From Chitinophagaceae bacterium (GTDB taxonomy: Bacteria > Bacteroidota > Bacteroidia > Chitinophagales > Chitinophagaceae), in NCBI GenBank assembly GCA_016720585.1, contig JADKKH010000002.1:484750-548749 (forward strand): 64,000 nt of DNA, written 5' to 3'. Numbering within the stretch: the first letter of the stretch is position 1; the number at the start of each line of letters is the position of its first letter. The notes under the pieces are model-generated. The model was given only the letters and a program-made list of their open reading frames with translations. It ran no database searches and was not told where the DNA came from. Positions 1 to 7,936 of the stretch are shown one piece after another. The translations under genes and the position numbers were made by a program.

Positions 1-389
1 ACTTCAGCATCCTGGGTGGCAATGGCATAGTCCACTGCGGCGGCCAGTCCCACGCCGCCACCCACACATTTACCCTGTATACGGCCAATGACCAGTTTGG
101 GGCAAATGCGAATTGCGTTGATTACTTTGGCAAAACCACTAAAAAATTCCAGTCCCTGCTCTTTGTCTTTTATCGAGATAAGTTCATCGAAACTTGCCCC
201 GGCACAAAACGCTTTTTCCCCGGCACTTCTGAGAACAATCACTTTGGCTTCATCATCATTACCGGCGCCATGAATCGCCTGTGCCAGTTCTTCTAAAATT
301 ACGGAGGGCAATGAATTACTCTGCCGGTGAAAAAATTCAATCGTTGCAATTCCCTGGTGCGTTGTTGAAATTACATATGCGTCTTTCAT
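1..389 (-). CDS. Enoyl-CoA hydratase/isomerase family protein (3' part outside window)
   Basis: Translating the minus strand from the ATG at 387-389 gives about 129 residues beginning MKDAYVISTTHQGIATIEF and running off the window edge. Crotonase-fold signatures are visible: an AFCAGASFDEL oxyanion-hole segment and a KCVGGGVGLAAAVDYAIAT second oxyanion-hole segment. The family hydrates or isomerises enoyl-CoA thioesters in beta-oxidation or phenylacetate degradation. It lies 10 bp downstream of paaZ on the same strand, so an operon with paaZ and a PaaF/PaaG-like role are likely, but the missing C-terminus prevents a choice. The start follows the paaZ stop closely and matches family N-termini. 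Confidence 0.9.
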   Translation of the reverse strand, partial: MKDAYVISTTHQGIATIEFFHRQSNSLPSVILEELAQAIHGAGNDDEAKVIVLRSAGEKAFCAGASFDELISIKDKEQGLEFFSGFAKVINAIRICPKLVIGRIQGKCVGGGVGLAAAVDYAIATQDAE

Positions 390-399
390 AATAAATAGT

Positions 400-2493
400 T
401 TATGATTGATTTTTCTTGGCTACCATAGTTAAAATGGTTGCAACACCGGTGATTTCATTGGTTTCATCAAAAAATTCTACCAGCCATTTTACAATTCCCT
501 TATCAATATCATCCCCTCGTTTAATCCCGATAGCTATCGGGACCTCTTGTTTTTCAATTACCCGTTTATCGTTTGGCAATTTTTCTTTACAGGTAAACCG
601 GATATACACTTCGGCTCCGGGGTATACCGGTTTGGTAAACCGCAACTCATCAATGCCATAATTCAATAACACGGGATTTTTATCGTAGCTGTCCACAAAC
701 AACCCGGCCGCCACACTCATAATAAAATAACCATGAGCCACCTGTTGCTCAAACATGGTACCGTTAAAATCAGTGGTTTTGATATGCGCATAAAAATGAT
801 CACCACTCAGATCAGCAAACTTATCTATGTCTTCTGAAGTGATCGCTCTTTTCTCTGTAATGATCTGGTCGCCGATCTGAAGTTCTTCAAAATATTTTTT
901 GAAGGGGTGTATTCCCGGATCTTTCCCTTTGGCATTAGGTTGATATACATTAGTGATTTCCGTGATCGTTGTTGGTGAACCCTGTAAAGCCGTTCGTTGC
1001 AAATAATGTTTTACGCCCCGCAGCCCGCCCATTTCCTCGCCCCCGCCTGCTCTCCCGGGTCCGCCATGAACCAATAACGGCAAGGGTGAACCATGACCGG
1101 TACTTTCCCGGGCACATTCGTTATTCAATACTAATATTCTTCCATGATGTGTGGCCGCACCGATCACATAGTGCCTGGCTTGTTTATAATCAGCTGTAAC
1201 AATGGTTGAACATAAACTTCCTTTACCAAGTTTACTTAATACAATTGCTTCCTCCAGGTTCTTATAGGGCATGATCGTACTCACAGGTCCGAATGCTTCC
1301 ACTTCATGTGCTTCTTTGGATGCAAAAGGTTTTTCATTCATCAATAACACGGGTGACATAAAAGCTCCTGTGGTTGAATCAGCGTCTATTACATCAACGC
1401 TGTCCAGTGAACCATAGACAATTTGTGAGGATGCCAGTAATTTCTGCACCTGATCTTTTACTTCCCTCCGTTGTATCTGTCCGGCCAAAGAACCCATACG
1501 CACGGTTGCATTCAATGGATTGCCAATGGTTGTTTGGGATAAGGATGCTGCAATCGCTTTCCACATATCTTCCATCCGGTTTTCAGGAACAAATATCCGT
1601 CGAATGCCGGTACAGCGTTGCCCGGCTTTTAAGGTCATTTCTTTCCTGATCTCTTTAATAAATAGCTCCCACTCCGGAATACCAGGTACCACATCCGCTC
1701 CCATCACAATACAGTTGAGTGAATCCGCTTCCATATTGAAAGGAACCGATTCCCTTAATATTACCGGGTTTGATTTTAGTAGTAGACCCGTGGCTGCAGA
1801 ACCGGTAAAGGTCACCACATCCTGAGAGGTAACATGATCCAGGAGATCTCCGGCACTGCCGCAGATTAATTGCAGAGCCCCTTCAGGCAAAATTTTTGAA
1901 GCAATGATTTCTTTTACGACTGCTTCCGTTAAATAACTGGTGACCGTTGCGGGTTTTACAATACAGGGCATACCCGCCAGCAGGTTCACCGCAATTTTTT
2001 CCAGCATCCCCCACACCGGGAAGTTGAATGCATTGATATGTATCGCCACCCCTTCTTTGGGAACCAAAATATGTGTTCCCATAAATGTGTTATTGGGGCT
2101 CAGGTTATGGCTTTCTCCGTCTATACAAAATGTTTCATCCGGAAATTTTCTGCGTAAAGATGCATTGGCAAATAGATTCCCGATCCCTCCTTCAATATCC
2201 ACCCAGCTATCGGCTTTGGTGGCTCCGGTCTGATAAGAGATCTTATAAAATAGATCCAAATGATTTCGAAGATGCAAGGCCAGTGCTTTCAGCATATTAC
2301 CCCTTGCATGAAAAGTCATTTTACGAAGGGAGGGGTTACCTACAGTTCTGGCATAATCGGCAATACTTTTAAAATCGAGCCCTTTGGAGGATGCTGCCCC
2401 AATGATTTCGCCGCTCACTGCATTATAAAGAATGTGCCCTTCGCCATCACCTGTAATCCACTTGCCGGTTATATAATTTTCAAGCTTTGTCAT
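400..2493 (-). CDS. paaZ: Bifunctional aldehyde dehydrogenase / enoyl-CoA (oxepin-CoA) hydratase PaaZ
   Basis: 697 residues, the usual length for PaaZ. Residues about 1-520 are an NAD(P)-dependent aldehyde dehydrogenase with general base Glu255 (FNMEADSLN) and catalytic Cys294 (GQRCTG). Residues about 550-697 are a MaoC-like hot-dog hydratase with the FADLSGDHFYAH hydratase motif. In the phenylacetyl-CoA pathway PaaZ opens the oxepin-CoA ring and oxidises the resulting semialdehyde. The adjoining enoyl-CoA hydratase supports this pathway; no paaABCDE genes are in view, so a related aromatic or aldehyde role is possible. Oddity: an 18-bp perfect palindrome (525-542) is translated as VPIAIGI near residues 651-657 inside the MaoC domain. 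Confidence 0.93.
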   Translation of the reverse strand: MTKLENYITGKWITGDGEGHILYNAVSGEIIGAASSKGLDFKSIADYARTVGNPSLRKMTFHARGNMLKALALHLRNHLDLFYKISYQTGATKADSWVDIEGGIGNLFANASLRRKFPDETFCIDGESHNLSPNNTFMGTHILVPKEGVAIHINAFNFPVWGMLEKIAVNLLAGMPCIVKPATVTSYLTEAVVKEIIASKILPEGALQLICGSAGDLLDHVTSQDVVTFTGSAATGLLLKSNPVILRESVPFNMEADSLNCIVMGADVVPGIPEWELFIKEIRKEMTLKAGQRCTGIRRIFVPENRMEDMWKAIAASLSQTTIGNPLNATVRMGSLAGQIQRREVKDQVQKLLASSQIVYGSLDSVDVIDADSTTGAFMSPVLLMNEKPFASKEAHEVEAFGPVSTIMPYKNLEEAIVLSKLGKGSLCSTIVTADYKQARHYVIGAATHHGRILVLNNECARESTGHGSPLPLLVHGGPGRAGGGEEMGGLRGVKHYLQRTALQGSPTTITEITNVYQPNAKGKDPGIHPFKKYFEELQIGDQIITEKRAITSEDIDKFADLSGDHFYAHIKTTDFNGTMFEQQVAHGYFIMSVAAGLFVDSYDKNPVLLNYGIDELRFTKPVYPGAEVYIRFTCKEKLPNDKRVIEKQEVPIAIGIKRGDDIDKGIVKWLVEFFDETNEITGVATILTMVAKKNQS
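525..542. repeat. Palindromic repeat, family A, copy 1 (inside paaZ)
   Basis: TCCCGATAGCTATCGGGA is a perfect 18-bp palindrome. Related copies occur at 3027-3044 (15 of 18 identical, intergenic) and 42606-42623 (in an acyl-CoA dehydrogenase gene). Here it lies within the coding sequence of paaZ and is read VP-IA-IG on the minus strand without breaking frame. Confidence 0.8.
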
Positions 2494-2521
2494 TTATTTA
2501 CAATATTTTTCTTTACATAGG

Positions 2522-2529
2522 CAAAATTA
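2522..2529 (-). promoter_or_regulatory. Possible -7 box for paaZ
   Basis: On the minus strand this reads TAATTTTG, matching the Bacteroidota -7 consensus TAnnTTTG, 28 bp upstream of the paaZ start. No convincing -33 TTG/TTTG lies 19-21 bp further upstream, so this is a weak call. Confidence 0.3.
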
Positions 2530-2625
2530 ATCTAATCATATATTATAATTTCTTCTGATTTATGTGAGAAATCATATTTCTATGCTCAATTTCATATAAT
2601 TTTATCCTTCCGGAAAAAGAGATGA

Positions 2626-2991
2626 ATGAAAAAACTAATGGCCTTACTGTTATTACTTGCTTTTACAACCCAAACCTTTAGCCAGGGCTTCGCCTTGTTG
2701 CATTTTTACATTAATCAAAACTATATTGCTGCCAATCAATGTGAAAACCGATACAGGCCTATGCTGCATTGTAACGGTAAATGTATATTGGCGAAAAAAA
2801 TGAAGCAACAGGAAAAAAAAGAGCAACAAAATCCTGAAAGAAAGTTGCAGAACAAGAGTGAAGTAAGCTCCTCCCTTTCTTTTTTCGTTACAGCCCTTGT
2901 AACCCCATTTTCGGCTTACCCAGCATATCCTGCTTTAGCCAACATCACCACCATCGACTGGCCTTCCTCCATCTTTCGTCCACCCTGTTGA
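2626..2991 (+). CDS. Small secreted protein with HCNGKC metal-binding-like motif
   Basis: 121 residues with a clear signal peptide (MKKLMALLLLLAFTTQTFSQ). The mature part carries a CENRYRPMLHCNGKCILAKK segment, then a lysine/glutamate-rich linker and a hydrophobic stretch near residues 85-105. Short Bacteroidota proteins with a CNGKC-(V/I/Y)L-x-K core are often found beside copper or iron uptake genes; that is family impression, not proof. The downstream gene on the same strand encodes an outer-membrane protein with a CEICGCG motif, so a shared role in metal handling is an inference. No function can be assigned firmly. Confidence 0.75.
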   Translation: MKKLMALLLLLAFTTQTFSQGFALLHFYINQNYIAANQCENRYRPMLHCNGKCILAKKMKQQEKKEQQNPERKLQNKSEVSSSLSFFVTALVTPFSAYPAYPALANITTIDWPSSIFRPPC

Positions 2992-3026
2992 TAAGCTTTC
3001 CATAGTTTCTTACGATTATTTTATGT

Positions 3027-3044
3027 TCCCGGTCACTATCGGGA
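3027..3044. repeat. Palindromic repeat, family A, copy 2 (intergenic)
   Basis: TCCCGGTCACTATCGGGA differs at three positions from the perfect palindrome inside paaZ. It sits between the HCNGKC protein and the beta-barrel gene; the outer arms TCCCG/CGGGA are intact, so it can form a short hairpin in the transcript. Confidence 0.6.
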
Positions 3045-3075
3045 AAGTTGTTCATTTATATTAAAAATAATGATA

Positions 3076-3984
3076 ATGAAAAAAATTATTACATCAATTG
3101 TATTTTCCGTTTTTCTATATACCGCTAATGCCTGCGAAATATGCGGATGCGGATTAGGCAATTATTATATCGGCATATTGCCTCATTTTAAAAATAAATT
3201 TATAGGGCTGCGTTACCAGTATCACAGTTTTCGTACAAAAATGAATGATGATCCATCCCAGTTCAGTAAAGATTTTTATCAAACAACTGAAATATGGGCA
3301 GGCTGGAGCATTACAAAAAAATTGCAGATCCTTGCTTTTGTCCCTTACAATTTTAATCACCAGGTATCAGATGAAGGCACCAGCAACCTAAAAGGTTTTG
3401 GCGATATAGCTCTGTTACTTAATTATAAAGTACTCGACATAAATTCAAAAAACAGTACTGGCAAAAAAGTATCCCAGGAATTATGGATTGGCGGCGGCGT
3501 TAAACTGCCCACAGGGCGTTTCGAAATCGAAGCCGGCAACCCGGATATAGCATCTATGGCCAATATGCAAAGAGGTTCAGGAAGCAGTGATGTCATGCTG
3601 AACACCATGTATAATATCCGTGTAGCAAAGTGGGGAATCAATACTAATGCCAGCTATAAAATTAATTCAGCCAATAAAGATGATTACAAGTTTGGAAACA
3701 AATTTTCTGCAAGTTCTTTTGTGTATTATGCAGCACAGGCTTTTAAAACGGTCATCAGCCCCAATATTGGATTGCAATATGAACACAACCAGGCCAGTCA
3801 ATTAATCAATTCTAAAATAAACCTGACTGGTGGTTCAATATTACAGGTCGCAGCCGGGGTGGAGTTTGGTTTCAATAAAATGGCAATTGGATTCAATACA
3901 CAGCTCCCGGCAACCCAGAACTTCGCAGATGGACAAACGAAATCAAAGATAAAAGGTATGGTACATGTCACTTTTGCATTTTGA
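3076..3984 (+). CDS. Outer-membrane beta-barrel protein with N-terminal CEICGCG motif
   Basis: About 302 residues from the ATG at 3076; an ATG two codons upstream (3070) is less likely because the signal peptide begins MKKIITSIVFSVFLYTANA. The mature protein starts at CEICGCG, a Cys cluster that could bind metal, followed by alternating amphipathic strands (GLRYQYHSFRTKM, LWIGGGVKLPTGRFE, GLQYEHNQ, MVHVTFAF) typical of an outer-membrane barrel ending in an aromatic residue. Related Bacteroidota proteins are annotated only as transporters of unknown substrate. It follows the HCNGKC protein on the same strand by about 85 bp. A metal-related role is inferred from the Cys motif only. Confidence 0.7.
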   Translation: MKKIITSIVFSVFLYTANACEICGCGLGNYYIGILPHFKNKFIGLRYQYHSFRTKMNDDPSQFSKDFYQTTEIWAGWSITKKLQILAFVPYNFNHQVSDEGTSNLKGFGDIALLLNYKVLDINSKNSTGKKVSQELWIGGGVKLPTGRFEIEAGNPDIASMANMQRGSGSSDVMLNTMYNIRVAKWGINTNASYKINSANKDDYKFGNKFSASSFVYYAAQAFKTVISPNIGLQYEHNQASQLINSKINLTGGSILQVAAGVEFGFNKMAIGFNTQLPATQNFADGQTKSKIKGMVHVTFAF

Positions 3985-4078
3985 TATTATAGGATAGTTA
4001 CCAGCCAAAAACTGATAAAAATCATGTTTTTTCGTGTGAAAAATATCCTTACCCGGTATATCTTTACAACAAAAAAAT

Positions 4079-4462
4079 ATGAAAAAAACTATCTCGTTTA
4101 TTGCAATTCTCGTTGCGATTTCTATTACCAGCATGGCTCAGGAAAAAAAGGCCTGGAAAGAAATGGAAGCCTTTCATGAAGTGATGAGTAAAACTTTCCA
4201 TCCTGCCGAAGAAGGAAAGTTTGAGCCTATCAAAGCCCGCAGTGCTGAAATGGTAGAAAAGGCTATCGCCTGGAAAAACTCGAAAGCTCCTGAAGGATTC
4301 AACCAGCAAGCAGTACAAAAAAACCTTGTCAAACTCGTTAAAGGCGCAAAAAAGGTGAACAAAACCGTCCAGAAAAATGCTTCAGATGCTGATCTAAAAG
4401 AACAATTAACAGAACTTCATACGGTTTTTCATGAGATAACAGAAAAATGTGAGCACGAATAA
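4079..4462 (+). CDS. Secreted helical protein, cytochrome c'/b562-like fold without haem motif
   Basis: 127 residues, signal peptide MKKTISFIAILVAISITSMAQ. The mature protein is predicted helical, with FHEVMSKTFHPAEEGKFEPIK and a C-terminal LHTVFHEITEKCEHE containing several His and one Cys. The pattern resembles four-helix cytochrome b562/c'-type domains, but there is no CXXCH, so covalent haem is excluded. It could bind metal or act as a small periplasmic chaperone. It is preceded by the CEICGCG barrel and followed by a lipoprotein, all on the plus strand, and may be part of the same envelope stress or metal cluster. Function unknown. Confidence 0.6.
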   Translation: MKKTISFIAILVAISITSMAQEKKAWKEMEAFHEVMSKTFHPAEEGKFEPIKARSAEMVEKAIAWKNSKAPEGFNQQAVQKNLVKLVKGAKKVNKTVQKNASDADLKEQLTELHTVFHEITEKCEHE

Positions 4463-4486
4463 ATTCATAAAAAAATATTTGAAAAG

Positions 4487-4966
4487 ATGAAACGATTTTT
4501 TCTTCCAGTGCTGGTTTTACTATCTATAACCATTGCCTGTAATAATTCCGGCAAAAAAAATAATGATCTGGGTGCTGATAAAACAGATGTTCCTAAAACA
4601 ACTGCCGACAGCCTGATGAAAGATATTGATGATGGCCATATGATGGGTATGTCCAAGATGGCAAAGCTGCACAATACCCGGAAAGAAGTTCAGCGGATAA
4701 TTGATTCCATCGGTACGCTCCCTGCCAAGGCACAACAATCTGTTGCACCCTACCTGGCCCGGCTTCAGTCCGTGATTAAAGACCTGGATTATGCTGATTT
4801 TGGTATGGATAAATGGATGACCGAATTTGATATGGACTCAGCGCTTGATAATCTTGAGCAACGGATCAAATACCTGACAGAAGAGAAATTAAAAGTGGAA
4901 AAAATGAAAGAAGCGATGCTCACCAGTTTGCAAAAAGCAGATTCAATATTAAAAGCAAAGTTTTAA
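4487..4966 (+). CDS. Hypothetical lipoprotein
   Basis: 159 residues. A type II signal peptide with lipobox SITIAC ends at the Cys near residue 18, so the protein is probably membrane-anchored through lipid. The rest is charged and helical, with a coiled-coil-like C-terminal half (LEQRIKYLTEEKLKVEKMKE). No catalytic motif is recognised. It starts 24 bp after the preceding secreted protein and likely shares its transcript. Its stop codon overlaps the stop of the convergent DUF1569 gene within the four bases TTAA at 4963-4966. Confidence 0.65.
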   Translation: MKRFFLPVLVLLSITIACNNSGKKNNDLGADKTDVPKTTADSLMKDIDDGHMMGMSKMAKLHNTRKEVQRIIDSIGTLPAKAQQSVAPYLARLQSVIKDLDYADFGMDKWMTEFDMDSALDNLEQRIKYLTEEKLKVEKMKEAMLTSLQKADSILKAKF

Positions 4967-5442
4967 GGCGTGAGGGGCTCTACACCAAACTGCCGCAAAT
5001 GATGCAACGCATGTTTGTATAAAAGCTGAACATTTTGCTCGAAGTTGAGGTCTCCGAAGAAAGGGTTTCGGATTATTTGAACCGGGTTCTTTTCGTAAGC
5101 TTCAAAAAAATAAATTAATTCCTGTTGCAGGCTCCCGATGGCGGCCTGAACGGTTGCAAACTGCAGTGGTGCCGGTTCTTCCCCCATTAATGGATTATGG
5201 GTATTCTCTTTAAAAAGCTTATCACTCATCATAAACTCCCGCATCCTGTCCAGGTTTTCCGGCGGAGTCAGTATGTTGTCCATTTTTAAAAGGCCGCTTG
5301 CATTGCGAACTGCATCATTGCCAAAATGCTCTATCATTTGCTGCACACTCATTTTACCCCACCTGGGTGGCGTAGCCGGGTCTAATCGTTGCAGACACGG
5401 AACCAGTTTTGTGCGGAGAAAATTTTCCTTTTCTAAACTCAT
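4963..5442 (-). CDS. DUF1569 family protein (DinB-like fold)
   Basis: 159 residues. The segments PPRWGKMSVQQMIEHFGNDA near the N-terminus and HALHHLRQFGV at the C-terminus match DUF1569, a DinB/YfiT-like four-helix family in which His residues on the bundle can bind a divalent metal. No activity is established. The gene is convergent with the lipoprotein gene and shares four bases with it. It stands alone on the minus strand, 80 bp downstream of adk, and may be read with adk. Confidence 0.75.
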   Translation of the reverse strand: MSLEKENFLRTKLVPCLQRLDPATPPRWGKMSVQQMIEHFGNDAVRNASGLLKMDNILTPPENLDRMREFMMSDKLFKENTHNPLMGEEPAPLQFATVQAAIGSLQQELIYFFEAYEKNPVQIIRNPFFGDLNFEQNVQLLYKHALHHLRQFGVEPLTP

Positions 5443-5521
5443 GAGGTAGCCTTTGGAAATGACAATTTACGAAAACCGGGCATCTTAAATAAATGAAGGC
5501 TTTCATCAGGATCATCCTTCC

Positions 5522-6100
5522 TTATTTGATTTTTTTATCTATATGAGAAGATAATCGTTCAAAAATATCCTGGATCTCTCCCATCCCATCAACGACCACA
5601 ACTTTATTTGACTTTGAATAATAGTCCGCTACCGGTAATGTTTCCATCTTATAAACAGCCTGTCGGTTTCGTTGAATATTTTCATCAGCATCATCACTCC
5701 TTCCCGAAGTTTTTCCCCTGAGAACTAACCGTTTAATCAATTCTTCTTCATTAACTTTCAGTATCAGTACCTGACTAATTTCTTTTTTTTTGAATTCCAT
5801 TAGCCTGTCTAATGCCTTCGCTTGTGCCACGGTACGGGGGAAACCATCAAATAAAAATCCCTTTGCATTTTTATGCTGCTCGAAATAGGAATCCACCATG
5901 CCAATAACCACTTCATCCGGAACCAATTGTCCTTTATCTATAAATTTTTTGGCCTCAAGACCCAAGGGAGATTTTTCTTTAATTTCCTGACGTAGCAAAT
6001 TGCCTGTAGAAAGATGAACCAGGCCATATTTTTCTACAATCTTGTCAGATTGGGTACCTTTTCCGCTTCCGGGAGGGCCAAATAATATCAAATTGAACAT
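5522..6100 (-). CDS. adk: Adenylate kinase
   Basis: 192 residues. The P-loop GPPGSGKGTQ lies at residues 8-17, followed by STGNLLR (NMP-binding), DGFPRTVAQA and the Arg-rich LID region RGKTSGRSDDADENIQRN. The short LID without Cys residues marks the short-type bacterial enzyme. It interconverts 2 ADP and ATP + AMP in the cytoplasm. The ATG start gives the P-loop at the usual position. It is divergent from msrB, with an inverted repeat (6213-6250) in the shared upstream region. Confidence 0.97.
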   Translation of the reverse strand: MFNLILFGPPGSGKGTQSDKIVEKYGLVHLSTGNLLRQEIKEKSPLGLEAKKFIDKGQLVPDEVVIGMVDSYFEQHKNAKGFLFDGFPRTVAQAKALDRLMEFKKKEISQVLILKVNEEELIKRLVLRGKTSGRSDDADENIQRNRQAVYKMETLPVADYYSKSNKVVVVDGMGEIQDIFERLSSHIDKKIK

Positions 6101-6212
6101 AGACAGTTACTAACCATGGTGAACTGACAAATATAATATACCGGGTTTACATTATCCCTATCCTGCCTGAGATTTGAAACATTCCCGTTTATTTACCCAA
6201 ATGTTAAGAATC

Positions 6213-6250
6213 CCGGTTTGTCACTGCTGCGACAACCGTGGCAAACCCGG
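6213..6250. promoter_or_regulatory. Imperfect inverted repeat between adk and msrB
   Basis: The arm CCGGTTTGTCAC (6213-6224) pairs with GTGGCAAACCCGG (6238-6250) with one bulge and one G-U pair. An alternative inner pairing TTGTC/GACAA also exists. It lies between two divergent starts, so it could be an operator or a leader hairpin of msrB. A TAAATTTG -7-like box follows at 6257-6264, 38 bp before the msrB start. Confidence 0.45.
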
Positions 6251-6301
6251 CAGTCGTAAATTTGTTACCTGAAATGATATACGGCCAAAAAGTTAGCAAA
6301 T

Positions 6302-6775
6302 ATGGATACGACCAAAAAAAATAACCCCGTTTATTCAACCACTGACAATTCTAAAGTAACGATGAGTGAAGATGCGTGGAAAAAAATATTACCCCCGGAT
6401 GTATTTTCTATTGCCCGGATGAAAGGAACGGAAAGGGCCTGGTCCAGCAAATTTGAAAATTTCAAAGAAACCGGTACCTACTACTGTGCTGCCTGTGGCA
6501 ATCCCCTGTTTAAAAGCGATACCAAATTTGAAAGTGGATGCGGCTGGCCCAGCTTTTACGAACCTATCAGTGCGGAAAGTATGATCAATACGCCTGATCA
6601 TTCTCATGGCATGCAAAGAACCGAAGTTCAGTGTGGACGATGTAAAGCTCACCTGGGGCATGTTTTTAACGACGGGCCACCTCCCACACGATTAAGATAT
6701 TGCATCAATGGGGTTGTGCTTGATTTTGAGAAAGCAAAAGAAGCTGAAAATACCTTTAACTCCAATGAAAAATAA
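6302..6775 (+). CDS. msrB: Peptide-methionine (R)-S-oxide reductase
   Basis: 157 residues of the MsrB family. Structural zinc is bound by Cys62/Cys65 (CAAC) and Cys111/Cys114 (CGRC); the catalytic Cys134 is in RYCINGVVLDF. The GCGWPSF and HLGHVF family motifs are present. It reduces the R epimer of methionine sulfoxide in proteins using thioredoxin. No signal peptide, so cytoplasmic. The start at 6302 leaves about 20 residues before the domain, slightly long but with no better ATG. A TAAATTTG box 38 bp upstream could be the -7 element. Confidence 0.95.
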   Translation: MDTTKKNNPVYSTTDNSKVTMSEDAWKKILPPDVFSIARMKGTERAWSSKFENFKETGTYYCAACGNPLFKSDTKFESGCGWPSFYEPISAESMINTPDHSHGMQRTEVQCGRCKAHLGHVFNDGPPPTRLRYCINGVVLDFEKAKEAENTFNSNEK

Positions 6776-6840
6776 TAATCATTGGTTATGAGGATGTAGA
6801 ATAACAGACCGGATAACAAACAAAGGAGCTGATTTGTTTT

Positions 6841-7659
6841 TTAAACAAACAAGTCAGTGTATAAAGTAGCACCGGGCACCACTGAATATTTTTCCAGGTC
6901 CGTTATTCCCTCAAGGGCCAATACCTGTTCGTCAATAAATAAATTTCCGGAACAGTCACCCGAAGGTTTACTTAAAATAAAATAGGCGGCATCTGCCAGG
7001 ATCGCTGGTGTCCGGCTCATGTTGGCCAGCATTTCCCCACCCAATAAATTTCTCACGGCTGCAGTATCAATGGTTGTCCTGGGCCAGAGTGCATTAACGG
7101 CAATTCGGTCTTTTTTAAATTCCTTAGCCCAACCAAGTGTCATCATGCTCATAGTGTATTTGGTAGTTGTATAGGCCACGTGTTTGTCAAACCATTTCGG
7201 ATCCAGGTTGATGGGTGGTGACAAGGTTAGGATATGAGGATTCTCTGCCTTCTTTAAATGAGGGACACAGGCTTTCGTTACAAAAAAGGTTCCCCGTACA
7301 TTGATATCGTGCATCAAATCAAATCTTTTCGGCTCTGTTTGTTCTGTGGAGGTTAATGAAATAGCTGATGCATTATTTACCAAAACATCTATACCCCCAA
7401 ACATAGCAATCGCTTTTTCCACAACCTGCTGAATCTGGTCTTCAAAACGGATATCACATTGAACCGCCAGCGCTTTTCCACCCGCCGCTTCTATTTCTGC
7501 GGCTGCTGAAAAAATAGTTCCCCCCAGCTTTGCATTTTCTTCAATACTTTTTGCTGCAATGACAATATTAGCGCCTTCTTTAGCCAGGCGCAGGGCGATG
7601 GCTTTTCCTATCCCCCGGGTAGCTCCTGTAATGAGAATTGTTTTGTTGGCAAATGACAT
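6841..7659 (-). CDS. Short-chain dehydrogenase/reductase, HSDL2-like
   Basis: 272 residues with a Rossmann NAD(P)-binding motif TGATRGIGKAIA at residues 11-22, LVNNASAIS, and the catalytic Tyr and Lys of YTTTK. The overall pattern, including LSPPINLDPKWF and the C-terminal SGNLFIDEQVL, fits the hydroxysteroid-dehydrogenase-like 2 branch of SDRs, whose bacterial substrates are unknown but are thought to be lipid-related. Cytoplasmic. It is preceded on the same strand by the aldo/keto reductase but separated by a terminator hairpin, so it is probably an independent unit. Confidence 0.88.
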   Translation of the reverse strand: MSFANKTILITGATRGIGKAIALRLAKEGANIVIAAKSIEENAKLGGTIFSAAAEIEAAGGKALAVQCDIRFEDQIQQVVEKAIAMFGGIDVLVNNASAISLTSTEQTEPKRFDLMHDINVRGTFFVTKACVPHLKKAENPHILTLSPPINLDPKWFDKHVAYTTTKYTMSMMTLGWAKEFKKDRIAVNALWPRTTIDTAAVRNLLGGEMLANMSRTPAILADAAYFILSKPSGDCSGNLFIDEQVLALEGITDLEKYSVVPGATLYTDLFV

Positions 7660-7901
7660 AGTAACGATTTAAGGTTGAAGGTAAAGAAAGTGTTGGTTGA
7701 TTTACGATTCGGGTTTCGTAGTAATGCGTTCTTGCCCGAAATTAATAAAAGAAAATCCCGGCATTGGCATACCCCGGCAGGTTTTTTGTAAAAAAATATC
7801 TGTCCCGTTGATGAATCCAATTATCCAACTAAAACCACTTCTTGAGGCGAAAACCCGTACCATGAAATTACAGGTTTACCAGATCCGGCTCAAAGTAATT
7901 A

Positions 7902-7936
7902 AAAGGATGTTTCAAAAAAATGAAACGTCCTTTTTT
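7902..7936. terminator. Bidirectional Rho-independent terminator
   Basis: A 12-bp stem, AAAGGATGTTTC paired with GAAACGTCCTTT (one G-U), encloses an A-rich loop and is flanked by T8 on the plus strand and a weaker T run on the minus strand. It starts immediately after the stop codon of the aldo/keto reductase. The rest of 7660-7901 shows nothing recognisable. Confidence 0.85.
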
